A stretch of 64,000 bases of DNA from Paraburkholderia heleia NBRC 101817 (GCF_000739775.1 NZ_BBJH01000017.1:1-64000), one strand, 5' to 3'; counted from the first letter of the stretch, positions 23,026 to 32,658 are shown. Program-made: numbers and translations. Notes: generated from the letters alone by a model not told the origin.

Positions 23026-24387
23026 TTAGAGCACGTAACGCGACAGGTCTTCGTCCTGCGCCACTTCGCCGAGCGCCTTGTCGACATAGGCGGCGTCGAT
23101 CGTCACGCTCTTGCCTGCGTGATTGCCGGCCGCGAACGACACATCTTCCAGCAGCTTTTCGATCACCGTGTAAAGACGGCGCGCGCCGATGTTCTCGGTC
23201 TTCTCGTTCACGGAGAAGGCGATTTCCGCGAGGCGGCGAATCCCGTCTTCGGCGAAATCGAGCTGCACGTCCTCGGTTGCGAGCAGCGCCTGATACTGCT
23301 TCACGAGGCTCGCGTCGGTCGCGACCAGAATCGCTTCGAAGTCCTTCACGGAGAGCGAGTCGAGTTCCACGCGAATCGGGAAACGGCCCTGCAGTTCGGG
23401 AATCAGATCGCTCGGCTTCGAGAGATGGAACGCGCCGCTGGCGATGAACAGGATGTGATCGGTCTTGACCATCCCATATTTCGTGTTGATGGTCGTGCCT
23501 TCCACGAGCGGCAGCAGATCGCGCTGCACGCCCTGGCGCGAAACTTCGCCGCCGCTGCCTTCGTTGTTGCGCGAGGCGATCTTGTCGATTTCGTCGAGGA
23601 ACACGATGCCGTTCTGCTCGACGTTCTGCACGGCCTTTTGCTTGACCTCTTCGTCGTTGAGCATCTTGCCGGCTTCCTCGTCGGTCAGCAGCTTGAGCGC
23701 CTCCTTGACCTTCACCTTGCGGCGCGTTTTCTTGCCGCCGCCGAGATTGGCGAACATCGAGCGGATCTGCTCGGTCATGTCTTCCATGCCCGGGGGGCCC
23801 ATGATGTCCATGCCCACTTGCGGCTGCTCGACGTCCAGCTCGATTTCCTTGTCGTCGAGCTGGCCTTCGCGCAGGCGCTTGCGGAAGGTCTGACGCGTGG
23901 TGCCGTCGTTGTCACCCCGGCCGCTTTCGGCGTGGCTTGCCGCATCGGACGAGCCGAAGCCTACCGGGCGCGCCGTCGGCAGCAGGATGTCGAGAATGCG
24001 GTCTTCGGCCTGATCGGTGGCCTTGCTGCGCACTTTGCGCATTTCCGTTTCGCGCGTCTGCTTCACCGAGATTTCGATGAGGTCGCGCACGATGCTGTCC
24101 ACGTCGCGGCCCACGTAGCCCACCTCGGTGAACTTGGTCGCTTCGATCTTGATGAACGGCGCGTCCGCGAGCTTCGCGAGACGCCGCGCGATTTCGGTCT
24201 TGCCGACGCCCGTCGGCCCGATCATCAGGATGTTCTTCGGCGTGATTTCCTGGCGCAGCGGCTCGGCGACCTGCTGGCGGCGCCAGCGGTTGCGCAGCGC
24301 GACGGCCACGGCTTTCTTCGCGTTCGCCTGGCCGATGATGTGCTTGTCGAGTTCCGAGACGATCTCGGCGGGGGTCATGGTGCTCAT
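23026..24387 (-). CDS. hslU: ATP-dependent protease ATPase subunit HslU
   Basis: AAA+ unfoldase that caps HslV and feeds it proteins. Walker [12 protein letters not shown] near residue 58, the I-domain insert at about 110-240, Walker [12 protein letters not shown], and the C-terminal tail EDLSRYVL that inserts into HslV. The 453 residues match the family. I use the ATG at 24387, with AAGGA 8 bases upstream; ATG 24378 is also in frame. Downstream of hslV by 36 bases. Confidence 0.97.
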   Translation of the reverse strand: MSTMTPAEIVSELDKHIIGQANAKKAVAVALRNRWRRQQVAEPLRQEITPKNILMIGPTGVGKTEIARRLAKLADAPFIKIEATKFTEVGYVGRDVDSIVRDLIEISVKQTRETEMRKVRSKATDQAEDRILDILLPTARPVGFGSSDAASHAESGRGDNDGTTRQTFRKRLREGQLDDKEIELDVEQPQVGMDIMGPPGMEDMTEQIRSMFANLGGGKKTRRKVKVKEALKLLTDEEAGKMLNDEEVKQKAVQNVEQNGIVFLDEIDKIASRNNEGSGGEVSRQGVQRDLLPLVEGTTINTKYGMVKTDHILFIASGAFHLSKPSDLIPELQGRFPIRVELDSLSVKDFEAILVATDASLVKQYQALLATEDVQLDFAEDGIRRLAEIAFSVNEKTENIGARRLYTVIEKLLEDVSFAAGNHAGKSVTIDAAYVDKALGEVAQDEDLSRYVL

Positions 24388-24423
24388 CCTGATTCCTTCT
24401 CGTCTGTACGGTCGGTTGGCGAG

Positions 24424-24960
24424 TTATTCGATGGTTTCGATCACGCGGTTGTGATTCGTGTAGATACACATGTCGCCCGCGATCTCGAGCGATTTTTCGA
24501 CGATCTCGCGCGGCGAGAGTTCGGTGTTCTCCACGAGCGCGCGGGCCGCGGCCTGCGCATACGCGCCGCCCGAACCGATCGCGCAGATGCCGCCTTCCGG
24601 GTCGAGCACGTCGCCGTTGCCGGTGATCACGAGCGTCGTGCTCGCGTCGGCGGCGATCAGCATGGCTTCGAGGCGGCGCAGCATGCGGTCGGTGCGCCAG
24701 TCCTTGGCGAGTTCGACGGCGGCGCGCGTGAGGTTGCCCTGATGCTTTTCGAGCTTGGCTTCGAAGCGGTCGAGCAGCGAGAACGCGTCGGCGGTGCCGC
24801 CGGCGAAGCCGACCATGACCTTGCCGCCGTAGATGCGCCGGACCTTCTTCGCGCCACCCTTCATGACGATGTTGCCGAGGGTGACCTGGCCGTCGCCGCC
24901 GAGCGCGACCTTGTCGCCGCGCCGCACGGATACGATCGTCGTGCCGTGAAATTGCTCCAT
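24424..24960 (-). CDS. hslV: ATP-dependent protease peptidase subunit HslV
   Basis: Proteasome-related threonine peptidase that forms a double hexamer with HslU. The propeptide MEQFHG is removed to expose the catalytic Thr of [24 protein letters not shown]. Contains [12 protein letters not shown] and the conserved C-terminal half; 178 residues. First gene of hslVU. Confidence 0.97.
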   Translation of the reverse strand: MEQFHGTTIVSVRRGDKVALGGDGQVTLGNIVMKGGAKKVRRIYGGKVMVGFAGGTADAFSLLDRFEAKLEKHQGNLTRAAVELAKDWRTDRMLRRLEAMLIAADASTTLVITGNGDVLDPEGGICAIGSGGAYAQAAARALVENTELSPREIVEKSLEIAGDMCIYTNHNRVIETIE

Positions 24961-25129
24961 GTGCGTTCCTTTTTACCGTTGATGCCGGGTGGGATGCGAA
25001 GGCGGTGTGCCTGCCGCTTTCGGGTGGGCGCCGCGGTGCTCGCGCGCCGTGCACGCTGGTGGCGCCGCCGCCCTGAATCCGGATGCGCCGCGCGCGCCTC
25101 TCGCGCGCCGCGAACGCATATCAGTTGGA

Positions 25130-25156
25130 GTTTAGGGCGGCGCAGGACATATCAAG
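25130..25156 (-). promoter_or_regulatory. Candidate sigma-32 promoter of hslVU
   Basis: Minus strand: CTTGAT (25156-25151), a 13-base spacer, then CCCTAAAC (25137-25130). This resembles the heat-shock consensus CTTGAA-N(11-16)-CCCCATNT and sits upstream of a classic heat-shock operon. Confidence 0.45.
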
Positions 25157-25215
25157 GGCCGTGGGCGCAGAAAACGGCCTGGCGGCCAGCTGTGAAATGG
25201 CGCGCGCAAAAGAAA

Positions 25216-25239
25216 AAAGCGCACGGGGCTCCGTGCGCT
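25216..25239 (-). terminator. Intrinsic terminator of dksA
   Basis: Ten-bp stem (AAGCGCACGG with its complement), 4-base loop, followed on the minus strand by TTTTCTTTT. It lies 58 bases beyond the dksA stop. Confidence 0.8.
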
Positions 25240-25297
25240 TCGACAGGGAAGGCAAGTTGCTAGCCGCGCAAGCAGGGCTTCGCGGCCGGAAAAAAGC

Positions 25298-25717
25298 TCA
25301 ATCGCCGAACAGCTTCTGGCGCAGCTCGCGCCGCTCTTGCGCTTCGAGCGAGAGCGTGGCGGTCGGACGCGCGAGCAGACGCGGGATGCCGATCGGCTCG
25401 CCCGTCTCTTCGCACCAGCCGTAGTCGCCGGAATCGATGCGGGCGAGCGATTGCTGCACCTTCTTGAGCAGCTTGCGTTCGCGGTCGCGCGTACGCAGCT
25501 CGAGCGCATGCTCTTCTTCGATCGTCGCGCGGTCGGCCGGATCGGGAACGATCACGGTTTCGCGCAGATTCTCAGTGGTCTGGCCCGCATTGCGGAGGAT
25601 TTCCGCCTGCAGCTGTTCGAGCCGGTTCTTGAAGAAGGCGAGCTGATCCTCGTTCATGTAATCCTTGTCGCTCATCTTCAGGATTTCGGCTTCGGTCAAG
25701 AGTCGTTTCGTCGTCAT
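25298..25717 (-). CDS. dksA: RNA polymerase-binding transcription factor DksA, lacking the four-Cys zinc site
   Basis: Secondary-channel factor that works with ppGpp on RNA polymerase. The coiled-coil tip DPADRA (59-64) with its acidic residues is intact, followed by the conserved EEEHALELRTRDRERKLLKK helix. The zinc finger is degenerate: the four E. coli cysteine positions are Cys102, Thr105, Ser123 and Ala126. This resembles the zinc-independent DksA variants known from Rhodobacter and Pseudomonas DksA2. The start MTTKRLLTEAE gives 139 residues; an upstream in-frame start is not needed. Confidence 0.94.
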   Translation of the reverse strand: MTTKRLLTEAEILKMSDKDYMNEDQLAFFKNRLEQLQAEILRNAGQTTENLRETVIVPDPADRATIEEEHALELRTRDRERKLLKKVQQSLARIDSGDYGWCEETGEPIGIPRLLARPTATLSLEAQERRELRQKLFGD

Positions 25718-26108
25718 CTGGCTTGCTTCTTCAATGAGTGAGGCAAAACTGGCACATCTTGCCTGCACTTTTGTGTTGCCCGCAGTGGCCGCGGTGGCCA
25801 ATATCCAACCTTTACCACTTTGCCAGGCGCAGTCACCGCGCCGTTCTATGCGCGCTGGCGGGCACGGACGATGAACTGTCGTGACGCCCGAAGCGCCGCT
25901 GCGGGGCCGAACTCCTCTGGAAACCGGTCATCAGATGCTTCTGAGGCATATATCGTACCGACTGCGCGCTGCGACCGTTGCGCTGCCGGCGGGGCGGCCC
26001 TCGGCTGAAATCCGGGGCACCTCTCTTCCAGTGGGGCCGTATTGTAACCGAACCGCAAACTCGCGCCGCAAGCGGGAAATCCCTGCGGTGGCCCGCCTGC
26101 CGCCACGC

Positions 26109-26132
26109 CGTTTGCGAACCCGTTTGCGAACC
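26109..26132. repeat. Tandem 12-bp direct repeat upstream of dksA
   Basis: Two exact adjacent copies of CGTTTGCGAACC. Each contains the near-palindrome GTTTGCGAAC, the shape of a dimeric regulator site. A related perfect palindrome GTTTGCAAAC occurs at 5821-5830. Confidence 0.55.
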
Positions 26133-26279
26133 GGTCGATATCCAGAAAATATAACGCGCCAATCGTGAAAAAGCGATGGTCGGGTACGTTATTTGACGCA
26201 CGAACCCGCAAGGAGGTCCTCGCGCGAGCGGCAAACGCTGCCCCGGCGCCGCGTCGCAGCGCGCCATGTCCAGACGAAA

Positions 26280-26302
26280 ACGCCCGGCGGTGGGCCGGGC
26301 GT
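26280..26302 (-). terminator. Intrinsic terminator of the COG0523 GTPase gene
   Basis: Nine-bp stem (ACGCCCGGC and its complement), 5-base loop, followed on the minus strand by TTTTCG. It begins 22 bases after the gene's stop. Confidence 0.75.
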
Positions 26303-26324
26303 AGCGGGAAAGGCAGGAAATCCG

Positions 26325-27431
26325 TCAGGCGAGGCAGGCGTCGAGCCCGTCGGTGATCAGGTCCTGCGGCAGCTCGATGCCGATGAACACCATCTTGCTG
26401 CCCTTCTTCTCGATCGGCAGCCACTTGGCGGCCAGGTCGCTGCCCATCATCTGGTGCACGCCCTGGAACACCACCTTGCGGTCCACGCCCTTCATGTAGA
26501 GCACGCCCTTATAGCGCAAGAGGCGCTCGCCGTAGATCTGCAGGATGCCGCCAAGGAAGTCTTCGAGGCGGTTGGGATCGAACGGCCGGTCGCTGCGGTA
26601 GACGAACGACTTGATCTTGTCGTCGTGGTGCGCGTGATGGTGGTGGCCGTGGTCGTGGCCCTCGTGGTTGCACTGGCCGTGATCGTGGTCGCAACCGGCG
26701 TGATCATGGTCATGCGCGTGGTCATGGTCGTGATCATGCGCGTGGTCGTGATCGCGCGCGTGATCGTCTTCGGCGAGGAAGTCGGGGTCGATCTCGAGCT
26801 TCGCATTCAGGTTGAAGCCGCGCAGGTCGAACACTTCCTTGATGTCGGCCTCGCCGAAATTGACCTGGCGGATCTGCGCCTTCGGGTTCATGTGCAGCAC
26901 GCGATGGCGCAGGTCGGCGAGCTCCGTTTCGTCGACGAGGTCGGCCTTCGTGATGAAGAGGCGGTCGGCGAAACCCACCTGGCGCTGCACCACTTCGTGC
27001 TCGTCGAGCTGATGGTTGCCGTGCTTGGCGTCCACGAGCGTGATGATCGCGTCGAGCAGGAATTCGTCGGCGATCTCGTTATCCATGAAGAACGTCTGCG
27101 CGACCGGGCCCGGATTCGCGAGGCCGGTGGTTTCGATCACCACGCGGTCGAAGTCCAGCTTGCCGTCGCGCTTTTGCTGCGCGAGGTCGCCGAGCACGCG
27201 GGCGAGGTCGCCGCGAATCGTGCAGCAGATGCAGCCGTTGCTCATCTGGATGATCTGCTCAGTGCTGTCCTGCACGAGGATCTCGTTGTCGATGTTCTCT
27301 TCGCCGAACTCGTTCTCGATCACGGCGATCTTCATGCCGTGCTTCTCGTTCAGGATGCGCTTGAGCAGCGTGGTTTTGCCGCTGCCGAGGAAGCCGGTCA
27401 GGATAGTGACGGGAATCATGCTGGATGCCAT
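26325..27431 (-). CDS. COG0523 (CobW/ZigA-like) G3E GTPase with His-rich metal-binding loop
   Basis: Predicted metallochaperone GTPase that delivers or buffers zinc or another metal. Walker A GFLGSGKTTLLK at 13-24, the metal-binding CxCC motif as GCICC at 66-70, and TKAD for guanine binding at about 161-164. Residues 224-269 hold 21 histidines in DHDH repeats, a strong metal-binding stretch. The CobW C-terminal domain follows. Length is 368. A Zur-like palindrome lies 71 bases upstream of the start, which fits the zinc-responsive subgroup. Its position near dksA recalls known Zur-linked dksA paralogues, but this DksA looks like the main copy. Confidence 0.9.
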   Translation of the reverse strand: MASSMIPVTILTGFLGSGKTTLLKRILNEKHGMKIAVIENEFGEENIDNEILVQDSTEQIIQMSNGCICCTIRGDLARVLGDLAQQKRDGKLDFDRVVIETTGLANPGPVAQTFFMDNEIADEFLLDAIITLVDAKHGNHQLDEHEVVQRQVGFADRLFITKADLVDETELADLRHRVLHMNPKAQIRQVNFGEADIKEVFDLRGFNLNAKLEIDPDFLAEDDHARDHDHAHDHDHDHAHDHDHAGCDHDHGQCNHEGHDHGHHHHAHHDDKIKSFVYRSDRPFDPNRLEDFLGGILQIYGERLLRYKGVLYMKGVDRKVVFQGVHQMMGSDLAAKWLPIEKKGSKMVFIGIELPQDLITDGLDACLA

Positions 27432-27501
27432 GCTGTCTGCCTGGTAGGTGTTCGAGGGGTACGGTCAGGCGCGCCGCTTCGTGCTGTCGCTGCCTTCGAG
27501 T

Positions 27502-27514
27502 GTTACAACATAAC
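27502..27514. promoter_or_regulatory. Candidate Zur operator
   Basis: GTTACAACATAAC: GTTA/TAAC half-sites around a 5-base centre, close to the GTTATAACATAAC-type Zur boxes of proteobacteria. It sits upstream of a COG0523 GTPase, a typical Zur target. Confidence 0.5.
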
Positions 27515-27650
27515 TGCCTATTGAAACATATCTGCGCCGCGCCCGCATGCGGCGGCCGGGCGCGAGACCCGCGCGACCCAATCGGGGGCGCGAACAGGAA
27601 GCCCGAAAGGCGCTGCTGCACGCCGCCGAAAAGCCTCAAGTAAGGCCCTC

Positions 27651-28865
27651 TCAGGCAATTTGCAACAGCAGGCCCTTCAGATATTCGCCTTCTGGAAACG
27701 CCGTGAGCAGCGGATGATCCACACCCGCGCCAAGGCGTTTGAGGATACGCGCGTCCACCCTGGCGTCGGCGGCGGCGCCCGCCACGATCTTCTGGAACAG
27801 CGCCGGATCGATCGCACCCGAGCACGAATACGTGAACAGCAGACCGCCCGGACGCAGCAGCCTGAAACCCGTGAGGTTGATGTCCTTGTAGGCGCGCGCG
27901 GCGCGGTCCACGTGCTCGCGCGAGGCCGCGAACTTGGGCGGATCGAGCACCACGAGATCGAAGCGCTCGCCTTCGTCGTAGAGGCGGCGCAGCGTCTTGA
28001 AGGCATCGGCGTCGAGCCAGGCGGCGCGCGCGGGGTCGAAGCCGTTCGCCTCGACGTTGCGCTGCGCCGTGGCGAGCGCTTCGCCCGAGGAGTCGATCGA
28101 CACCACGCGTTTCGCGCCGCCCTTCATGGCTGCGAGCGAGAAGCCGCCGGTGTAGCAGAAGCAGTTGAGCACTTCGCGCTCGCGCGCGTACGTCTGCACG
28201 AGCGCGCGATTGTCGCGCTGATCCACGTAGAAGCCGGTCTTGTGCCCGTTGCGCACGTCCACGTGATAGCGCACGCCGTTCTCGCTCGTGATGATCGTTG
28301 CAGGCGGTTCGTCGCCGGCGAGCAGGCCGGTGATCTGTTCGAGCCCTTCCTTCTCGCGGATCGACACGTCCGAGCGCTCGTACACGTTCGGGCAGCCCGT
28401 CGCCGACGTGAGCGCGGCGACGATCGCTTCCTTCCACGCCTCGACGCCCGCCGCCATGAACTGGCACACGAGCTGGCCGCGGCCGCTTTTTGCAGCATCG
28501 CCGCCGTCTTCGACGTAGTAGTCGACGATCAGGCCAGGCAGGCCGTCGGCCTCGCCGAAGATGAGGCGCACCGCGCCCGTGTTGCTCACCATCGCGCGGC
28601 GGTCGGCCACGGCGCGTTGCACGCGTCGCTTGAAGAACGCGTGGTCGATCGGCTCGTTTTCGTCGAAGCTCCATACGCGCGCGCGGATCTGCGAATGCGG
28701 GCTGTAGGCGGCGCGCCCGAGAAAGCGGCCGTCGGCCGAGCGCACGATGACGGTCGCGCCTGGCGCGGGCTTGCCTTCCACGCGGTCGATCGCGTTCGCG
28801 TAGACCCACGGATGGCGGCGCAGCAGGGATTTTTCTTTGGAAGGCTTGAGGGTGACGATATTCAT
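27651..28865 (-). CDS. rlmI: 23S rRNA (cytosine-5) methyltransferase, RlmI-like
   Basis: SAM-dependent methyltransferase expected to modify C1962 of 23S rRNA. An N-terminal PUA domain (about 1-75), an EEHEE linker region, and a Rossmann domain with NCFCYTGGFSLAA (SAM site), VVLDPPKF (substrate loop) and TYSCSG carrying the catalytic cysteine. The 404 residues match the family. Between the GTPase gene and xerC, same strand, 58 bases after xerC. Confidence 0.9.
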   Translation of the reverse strand: MNIVTLKPSKEKSLLRRHPWVYANAIDRVEGKPAPGATVIVRSADGRFLGRAAYSPHSQIRARVWSFDENEPIDHAFFKRRVQRAVADRRAMVSNTGAVRLIFGEADGLPGLIVDYYVEDGGDAAKSGRGQLVCQFMAAGVEAWKEAIVAALTSATGCPNVYERSDVSIREKEGLEQITGLLAGDEPPATIITSENGVRYHVDVRNGHKTGFYVDQRDNRALVQTYAREREVLNCFCYTGGFSLAAMKGGAKRVVSIDSSGEALATAQRNVEANGFDPARAAWLDADAFKTLRRLYDEGERFDLVVLDPPKFAASREHVDRAARAYKDINLTGFRLLRPGGLLFTYSCSGAIDPALFQKIVAGAAADARVDARILKRLGAGVDHPLLTAFPEGEYLKGLLLQIA

Positions 28866-28923
28866 GATGAGTTCGATGGGCCGCGGCGCGGCTATCGCGC
28901 AGCGTGGCGCGAGCGCCCGCGTA

Positions 28924-29862
28924 TCAATCGCGCTTCTTGGCGCGCGGATGGGCGATGTCGTAGACCTTCGCGAGATGCTGAAAGTCGAGCGACGTATAGA
29001 CCTGGGTGGCCGAGATGCTCGCGTGGCCGAGCAGTTCCTGCACGGCGCGCAGGTCGCCGCTCGACTGCAGCAGATGCGTGGCGAACGAGTGGCGCAGCAC
29101 GTGCGGGTGCACGTTCGCGGGAATGCCCGCCGCGATGGCGGCGCGCTTCACGCGCTCGCGCACCACGCCCGGCGCCATGCGGTTGCCGCGCACGGAGAGA
29201 AAGAGCGGGGCGTCGTCGTGCCTGACGAAGGCGCTGCGGGCGGCGAGCCAGGCGTCGAGCGCGTCGAGCGCCTTGCGCCCGACCGGCACCATGCGGTGGC
29301 GGTTGCCCTTGCCCAGCACCTCGACTTCGGCGGCGTCGCGCTTGAGCCAGCCCGCCGATTCGTAACCGTCGCGCTTGACGTAACGCACGTCGAGTCCCAC
29401 GAGTTCGGCGAGCCGCAGCCCCGAGGAATAGAACAGCTCGAGCATCGCGCGGTCGCGCAGGGCCTCGGGGCCGCCTTCTTCCGTGCCGGCGACGGCAGGC
29501 GCTTCCATGAGATGCGCGGCGTCGTCGACGGAAAGCGCCTTCGGCAGCGTTTTGGCGCGCTTGGGCGCACGCACGGCGGCCACGGGATTCGCGTCCATTT
29601 CGATGCGCCCCGCGAGCCAGCGATAGAAGGCGCGCCAGGCCGAAAGCCGGTGCGCGATCGAGCGCGCCGAGAGGCCGCCCGCATGCGCGCGCGCCACCGC
29701 GTTGCGCACTTGTGCGGCGCTGATCGCTTCGAGCGGCTTGCCGTCGGCGAGCTTTTTCAGCTCGTCGAGTTCATGCGTATAGCCGCGCAGCGTGTGCTCC
29801 GAGAGCCGCCGCTCGTGTTCGAGCATCGCGAGATAGTCGGCGATCGGGTCGGTTGGGTTCAC
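28924..29862 (-). CDS. xerC: Site-specific tyrosine recombinase XerC
   Basis: Works with XerD at dif to resolve chromosome dimers. An N-terminal SAM-like core-binding domain (about 1-95) and a catalytic domain with the Arg in [25 protein letters not shown] (His, Arg), [13 protein letters not shown] with the nucleophilic Tyr. 312 residues. The start is a GTG at 29862 without a clear ribosome site. Downstream of DUF484 by 21 bases, in the conserved dapF-yigA-xerC order. Confidence 0.93.
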   Translation of the reverse strand: MNPTDPIADYLAMLEHERRLSEHTLRGYTHELDELKKLADGKPLEAISAAQVRNAVARAHAGGLSARSIAHRLSAWRAFYRWLAGRIEMDANPVAAVRAPKRAKTLPKALSVDDAAHLMEAPAVAGTEEGGPEALRDRAMLELFYSSGLRLAELVGLDVRYVKRDGYESAGWLKRDAAEVEVLGKGNRHRMVPVGRKALDALDAWLAARSAFVRHDDAPLFLSVRGNRMAPGVVRERVKRAAIAAGIPANVHPHVLRHSFATHLLQSSGDLRAVQELLGHASISATQVYTSLDFQHLAKVYDIAHPRAKKRD

Positions 29863-29883
29863 GTTGGGCGGCTTGGATGGGCG

Positions 29884-30567
29884 TCAGTGCGGCAGCAGGC
29901 GCGAGAGCGCCGCGCTCGCCAGTGCACCGATCTGCGTGAGAAAGTCGGTGGCCATGCCTTCGTGGAAGCGGCGCGGGTCGGGCGAACCCATCACCAGCAG
30001 GCCGAAGGCTTCGCCCGCCGGCGCGTCGTTCGAGGCCACGGCGGGTGCGCGCAGCGCGATGATCGCGACCGATTCGGCGGCGCCGTCGGCCGGGTCGAGC
30101 CATTGCGCGGCCTCGAAGCCGGTGTTCGCGCCGCAATACGGCGTGTCGAGACTATTCGCGAAGATCCGCACTTCTTCGCCGGTATGGCGCGCGAAATCGG
30201 CCTGGCTGTAGGCCTCGGCCACGTCCCACATGCGTAGCGCGGCCTGCGGCATGTCGAATACGTCGCGCAGGTTCTGCGTGATCGAGCGCGGCAGCGCGTA
30301 CGGATCGCGCTCGGCGATCATGCGCGTGGTCCAGCGGTTGAACTTCGCGGCGATCGAATCGTTCTCGTGGCCGTAGCGCAGCAGTTCCGAAAGACGGCGC
30401 TCGAGATGCTTGTTCTTCTCGCGCAGCATTTCCATCTGGCGCTCCTGCAGCGAGACGGCAGCCTTGCCGTGCGGATTGCCTAGCTTGATCGTCGCGAGCA
30501 GTTCGGCGTGCTCGACGAAAAAATCGGGGTGGGCGAGCAGATAGTCGGCAACTTCGCGATCGTTCAT
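29884..30567 (-). CDS. DUF484 (YigA-like) protein
   Basis: A 227-residue cytoplasmic protein with a short N-terminal helical part (DREVADYLLAHPDFFVEHAELL), a coiled coil at about 45-70 and a GAF-like C-terminal domain ending MGSPDPRRFHEGMATDFLTQIGALASAALSRLL. The function is unknown. Its place between dapF and xerC is conserved through beta- and gammaproteobacteria. Confidence 0.9.
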   Translation of the reverse strand: MNDREVADYLLAHPDFFVEHAELLATIKLGNPHGKAAVSLQERQMEMLREKNKHLERRLSELLRYGHENDSIAAKFNRWTTRMIAERDPYALPRSITQNLRDVFDMPQAALRMWDVAEAYSQADFARHTGEEVRIFANSLDTPYCGANTGFEAAQWLDPADGAAESVAIIALRAPAVASNDAPAGEAFGLLVMGSPDPRRFHEGMATDFLTQIGALASAALSRLLPH

Positions 30568-30697
30568 GTCGTGGACGCGTTGTAGTTGTGAGGCGCGCGC
30601 AGCGGCGCGCAGTCTGTCATTCGGTTGATGGCTTTCGAGTATTCGTGCGGCGCGACGTTCTCTCGTTGCGCGCGCCGTACGAGGCCGGCGGTACGGG

Positions 30698-31576
30698 CTA
30701 GTCGGCCAGCTCGATCTCGCCTTCGAACACCGTGGCGGCCGGGCCCGCCATGGTAAGCGCGGCGGATTCGTCGCGCGCGCCGTCCCAGGCGATGGTCAGC
30801 AGGCCGCCGTGGGTATGCACCTTCACGGGCGTGTCGAGCAGGCCGCGGCGAATGCCTGCCGCCACGGCCGCGCACGCGCCCGTGCCGCACGCGAGCGTTT
30901 CGCCCGCGCCGCGCTCGAATACACGCAGCTTCACTTCGTTGCGCGAAACGATCTGCATGAAACCGGCGTTCACCTTGTTCGGGAAGCGCGCATGCGTCTC
31001 GATGACCGCGCCTTCGGCCTTCACCGGGTACGCCTCGACGTCGTCCACCACCTGCACCGCGTGCGGGTTGCCCATCGAGACGACCGACACCCAGCGCCGC
31101 TCACCGCGCATTTCGCCACCCAGGTCGAGCGGCCAGAGCGTGTCGTTGCCTTCGCGGCGGCCTTCGAGGCCGTTCGCGTCGAACGGCACGCGCGCCGGTT
31201 CGAACTCGGGGCGGCCCATGTCGACGACGACTTCACCGTTTTCCTGCACGACGAGCGTGATCGTGCCCTTCTGCACCTGCACGCGCACGCGGTTCGAATC
31301 GGTCAGCTTGCGGTCGCGCACGAATTTCACGAAGCAGCGCGCACCGTTGCCGCAGTGCTCGACCTCGCCGCCGTCGCAATTGAAGATGCGGTAGCGGAAG
31401 TCCACGCCTTCCACGGTCGGCTTCTCGACCAGCAGCAGCTGGTCGGCGCCGATGCCGAAGTGGCGGTCGGCGAGCGCACGCACACGCTCGGGCGTGAGCG
31501 CGAGGTCCTGGCTGTAGCCGTCGAGCACGACGAAGTCGTTGCCCGCGCCATGCATCTTGGTGAATTTGAGTTTCAT
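30698..31576 (-). CDS. dapF: Diaminopimelate epimerase
   Basis: Converts LL- to meso-diaminopimelate for lysine and peptidoglycan. The two active-site cysteines lie in HCGNGARCF (about residues 80-88) and ACGTGACAA. The N-terminus [21 protein letters not shown] is diagnostic. 292 residues from ATG 31576; an upstream in-frame extension overlaps nothing useful. First gene of dapF-DUF484-xerC. Confidence 0.97.
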   Translation of the reverse strand: MKLKFTKMHGAGNDFVVLDGYSQDLALTPERVRALADRHFGIGADQLLLVEKPTVEGVDFRYRIFNCDGGEVEHCGNGARCFVKFVRDRKLTDSNRVRVQVQKGTITLVVQENGEVVVDMGRPEFEPARVPFDANGLEGRREGNDTLWPLDLGGEMRGERRWVSVVSMGNPHAVQVVDDVEAYPVKAEGAVIETHARFPNKVNAGFMQIVSRNEVKLRVFERGAGETLACGTGACAAVAAGIRRGLLDTPVKVHTHGGLLTIAWDGARDESAALTMAGPAATVFEGEIELAD

Positions 31577-31634
31577 GCCGGTATTGTAAGCGAGGCCCGG
31601 GCGAAAACCCGCGCCCGGGTCGTGCGCGCGACGC

Positions 31635-32522
31635 TCAGCTGTATACACTCGGCTCGCCCGGCGGCCGCGTCTTGAAGCGCTTGTGGACCCAGTAGTACTG
31701 CTCGGGAATGCGCGGAATCTGCTCTTCGAGGAAGGCGTTCATGCGGCGTGCGTCGAGATCGTCGTCGCCGGTCGGATAATTTTCCCAAGGTTTGAACACT
31801 TTCAGCCGATAACCCTTGTAATCGGGCAACACCTCGCCGATGAACGGTACGACCTGCGCATGACCCACCTTCGCCAGACGCCCCACCGCCGTGAGCGTGC
31901 ACGCCGGCACGCCGAAGAAGGGCACGAACGTGGAATTGCGCATGCCGTAGTCCATGTCGGCGCCGAGCATCACGGGCTTCCTGTCGCGCAGCCACCGCAG
32001 CACGGCGCGCGCGCTGTCCGCGCGGCTCACCATTTCCGCGCCGAAACGGCTGCGTCCCGCCTTCGCCGCCGCTTCGAATTCGGGGTTGGAGAACGGCTGG
32101 TAGAGCGAGCCGCACGGCCGGTGCAGCGAGTAGTTCAGGAACATGGAGCCCGCCTCGATGCCCACGAAATGCAGGCCGAGAAAGAGCGTGGGCGGCAGGT
32201 TCGGATCGGTGAGATCGATCTCGCTGTCGAGCTCGACGATTTTTTCGAGCTTCTTCGCCGAGGCGAACCATTGCACGCTGCGCTCCATGTAGCTGCGAAT
32301 GGCGTGACGGAAGTGCAGCCCCGCCACTTCCTCGCGCTTTTCGTCGCTCCACTCGGGGAAGCACAGGCGCAGATTCGTATGAACGACGCGCTTGCGCCGG
32401 CTCGGGATCTGGTACAGCAGCCAGCCGAGGCCGTCGCCCAGACGCGCGACGAAGCCATAGGGCAGGATCGCGAACAGCTTGAGCAAGCCGATGGCGAAAC
32501 GGGAGCCGAGTTTGCCTAGCAT
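31635..32522 (-). CDS. Late lipid A acyltransferase, LpxL/HtrB family
   Basis: Inner-membrane acyltransferase that adds a secondary acyl chain to Kdo2-lipid A or a related acceptor. An N-terminal hydrophobic helix (about 10-30), the catalytic HFVGIE motif (HX4E) at about residue 117, and the conserved [18 protein letters not shown] block. 295 residues. Burkholderia often carry two paralogues here beside metK; only one is present, so LpxL versus LpxM identity is uncertain. Divergent from metK. Confidence 0.88.
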   Translation of the reverse strand: MLGKLGSRFAIGLLKLFAILPYGFVARLGDGLGWLLYQIPSRRKRVVHTNLRLCFPEWSDEKREEVAGLHFRHAIRSYMERSVQWFASAKKLEKIVELDSEIDLTDPNLPPTLFLGLHFVGIEAGSMFLNYSLHRPCGSLYQPFSNPEFEAAAKAGRSRFGAEMVSRADSARAVLRWLRDRKPVMLGADMDYGMRNSTFVPFFGVPACTLTAVGRLAKVGHAQVVPFIGEVLPDYKGYRLKVFKPWENYPTGDDDLDARRMNAFLEEQIPRIPEQYYWVHKRFKTRPPGEPSVYS

Positions 32523-32587
32523 GCGGCAACTCCGCTGCAGGGCTTGCGAACTGTGGAAGGGGCGAGGGACGGCACGCGTGGGAGACT

Positions 32588-32616
32588 CTGCGACAATTTA
32601 AGGAAGTCGCTATAAT
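32588..32616 (+). promoter_or_regulatory. Candidate promoter of metK
   Basis: Perfect -10 TATAAT at 32611-32616; weak -35 CTGCGA at 32588-32593 with a 17-base spacer. Predicted start near 32623, so the metK leader is about 185 bases. Confidence 0.6.
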
Positions 32617-32619
32617 AAG

Positions 32620-32658
32620 GGCTTCGCCGAGTTAATAGACAACTTGCGGGGCGAAGCC
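32620..32658 (+). promoter_or_regulatory. Hairpin at the 5' end of the metK leader
   Basis: Nine-bp stem GGCTTCGCC (32620-32628) with GGCGAAGCC (32650-32658), an inner 4-bp stem AGTT/AACT, and no U-run. A second weaker stem AGCTGG/CCAGCT (32760-32765 and 32786-32791) ends just before the Shine-Dalgarno AAGGAG. It could be a leader RNA element; no riboswitch consensus I know matches. Confidence 0.4.

Larger units (their letters stand above)
24961..25297 (-). other. 337-bp region between dksA and hslV
   Basis: No gene. From right to left it holds the dksA terminator (25216-25239) and a candidate heat-shock promoter for hslVU (25130-25156), then an untranslated leader of about 160 bases. Confidence 0.6.
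25718..26324. other. 607-bp gene-free region upstream of dksA
   Basis: No believable gene in any frame. At the right end is the terminator of the GTPase gene (26280-26302). At 26148-26153 the minus strand has TATATT, a possible -10 for dksA without a good -35, next to two tandem 12-bp repeats (26109-26132). If that -10 is used, the dksA leader is about 420 bases, which would be long enough for RNA-level control. Confidence 0.5.

Noticed and set aside
22834..25263. 809-residue open frame on the plus strand across hslU and hslV
   Set aside because: Antisense to hslVU, His/Arg-rich composition typical of reverse frames in GC-rich DNA; no ribosome site or family signal.
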